From NCBI GenBank assembly GCA_023269865.1, contig JAGDWR010000002.1, forward strand, positions 26,576 to 32,522: a stretch of 5,947 nucleotides of DNA. Direction: 5' to 3'. This DNA is from Candidatus Methanodesulfokora sp. GTDB lineage: Archaea; Korarchaeota; Korarchaeia; Korarchaeales; Korarchaeaceae. How positions within the stretch are numbered: position 1 is the stretch's first letter; each line of letters begins with the position of its first letter. Under the pieces are notes generated by a model. It saw only the letters and a program-made list of their open reading frames with translations. It searched no databases and was not told the origin of the DNA. The translations under genes were made by a program, and so were the position numbers. Shown here piece after piece: positions 4,959 through 5,947 of this stretch.

Positions 4959-5947
4959 ATTGGGTATCTCAGGACTGCTATTACATGACCAAACATCTTC
5001 AGTTGTTCTCCAACTTCAGATCTGCTGTCGACCAAGTGAAAATCTGTCCTCCTTGCCTCGGCTTCTGCCAGTATCTCCAGAACGGTATCTCTGTATTCCT
5101 CGGAGAAGAGGAGGTCGCTTGATATGAGGACTTTCTCCGCAGCTCCATATTGAACTGATTTCTTAACATCATCTACCCCGTAGGATACCAGATCGGCTTT
5201 CTTCGCTAAAAGCTCTAGGAATTTATCCATGATTTCCATCGCTTTTGTCATCTCAAGATCTCTTATTACAGAGTCCACGGACCCTCTTTTTATCAGCTCC
5301 CTTATTCCGTTCATGGTCGAGTTACTTGCGTCGTATATCCTTGCTTTTTCAGCTATGTCAGGCCTTTTCTCCTTTAAATAGGATAGAAAACTCTCCTTGA
5401 AGAATCCCGGGCCGCCTATTATGACTGCTGCTATGCCCTCTTTCATGAAATTATCTATTATAGATGTAAGTTCTTTAAACGTTCCAGACATGGAATCATG
5501 ATAGCTATCATGATCCTCCTTCGATGCCGATCTTGATGAAAGCACTGCTACTTCCTCCAGCCTGAAGTTATCGAGCAATGCCACTGTGGCTCTTCTCTCA
5601 TCCATAGCTATGAGCAATACTTTTGGCTTCTCCGATCTCTCCAGTGCTTTCTCCATGATTAAATAATGCTCCTTTCTCCAGTTCTTCTCTATCTCTACAA
5701 TATCTCCAATGCCTACATTCAGCGTGTGATGCTTCCCCTTTATGCTAAACCTCTCAGGAGCAGATACTATGACTCCAGTTATCCTTATCCTGTCGGAATA
5801 GCTATCTATCTTCACCTTCTCCACCCTTATTGTCACTATCATTGGAACCATTTCCCCACTATCAGCTCTCTGCGATGCCGGCTTAATTTTCCTGAGGGTC
5901 TTCATTGTAATAAGGTCGTCTTTCTCTATCAGATAGTAAAGCCAGAT
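4955..5947 (-). CDS. pelA: Pelota/Dom34 ribosome rescue factor (5' end outside window)
   Basis: Pelota enters the empty A site of stalled ribosomes with aEF1A (the archaeal partner) and prepares them for splitting by ABCE1, in no-go and non-stop surveillance. Coding continues in frame to the window edge (IWLYYLIEKDDLITMKT, matching the family's DLWHLYNLI-GD region), so the ATG at 5905 is internal and roughly 20 N-terminal residues are missing. Seen in order: the Sm-like N-domain with HHTLNVGIGD; the central eRF1-like domain with VIIGGPGFFKESF; the C-terminal eRF1-3-like domain with LVSYGVDDVKKSVQYGAAEKVLIS, ending GEQLKMFGHVIAVLRYPI, close to the family's GGIAAILRFPI. As expected for Pelota, there is no GGQ motif. 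A central-domain loop contains HDSYHDS, encoded by a perfect 20-bp palindrome. The stop overlaps that of the nucleotidyltransferase. Confidence 0.95.
   Translation of the reverse strand: MWLYYLIEKDDLITMKTLRKIKPASQRADSGEMVPMIVTIRVEKVKIDSYSDRIRITGVIVSAPERFSIKGKHHTLNVGIGDIVEIEKNWRKEHYLIMEKALERSEKPKVLLIAMDERRATVALLDNFRLEEVAVLSSRSASKEDHDSYHDSMSGTFKELTSIIDNFMKEGIAAVIIGGPGFFKESFLSYLKEKRPDIAEKARIYDASNSTMNGIRELIKRGSVDSVIRDLEMTKAMEIMDKFLELLAKKADLVSYGVDDVKKSVQYGAAEKVLISSDLLFSEEYRDTVLEILAEAEARRTDFHLVDSRSEVGEQLKMFGHVIAVLRYPI
5495..5514. repeat. Perfect 20-bp palindrome inside the Pelota gene
   Basis: ATCATGATAG (5495-5504) is followed without spacer by its exact reverse complement CTATCATGAT (5505-5514). 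It encodes the HDSYHD part of a loop in the central domain of Pelota. Repeated His-Asp-Ser codons account for part of the symmetry, but a perfect 20-bp match with no loop is longer than expected by chance in a window this size. Confidence 0.75.

Noticed and set aside
5903..5905. ATG at 5905 as the start of Pelota
   Set aside because: The 14 codons upstream to the window edge encode conserved Pelota N-terminal sequence, so the gene begins outside the window.

Overview
The window looks like a compact, gene-dense stretch of a thermophilic archaeal chromosome, most likely from the TACK side of the Archaea. The reasons are a complete eS26 ribosomal protein (shared with eukaryotes, missing from most euryarchaea), an archaeal PolB3-type DNA polymerase, an archaeal-type prolyl-tRNA synthetase with a Cys4 C-terminus, Pelota, heavy use of AGG/AGA (Arg) and ATA (Ile) codons, TATA-type promoters and apparently leaderless starts. 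The lineage cannot be fixed further from this sequence; a korarchaeal or other deep TACK source is only a guess.

Layout from left to right: (1) the 3' part of a family B DNA polymerase on + (1-1688, 5' end outside the window); (2) eS26 on - (1685-2026, TTG start); (3) prolyl-tRNA synthetase on - (2108-3550); (4) a 215-residue protein on - (3622-4269) that resembles a TtuA/Ncs6-type tRNA-thiolation protein but has lost the ATP-binding PP-loop; (5) a predicted nucleotidyltransferase on + (4260-4958), head to head with gene 4 and overlapping it by 10 bp; (6) the ribosome-rescue factor Pelota on - (4955-5947, 5' end outside the window). The only intergenic gaps are 81 and 71 bp, and both hold recognisable promoter or ribosome-binding signals. 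No stretch over 300 bases lacks a gene. I see no mobile element, CRISPR array, rRNA or tRNA.

Four of the six genes (eS26, ProRS, the TtuA-like protein, Pelota) belong to translation or tRNA biology, so this is a housekeeping information-processing neighbourhood, with the polymerase convergent at its edge. The familiar genes carry some unfamiliar details. The polymerase keeps its synthesis motifs, but its proofreading motifs Exo II and Exo III are degraded. The TtuA-like protein is probably a catalytically dead paralogue that retains its zinc finger. ProRS has an altered conserved active-site loop. The divergent pair at 4260-4269 seems to start from two leaderless promoters, each lying inside the other gene. 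Both convergent gene pairs overlap by exactly 4 bp through their stop codons.
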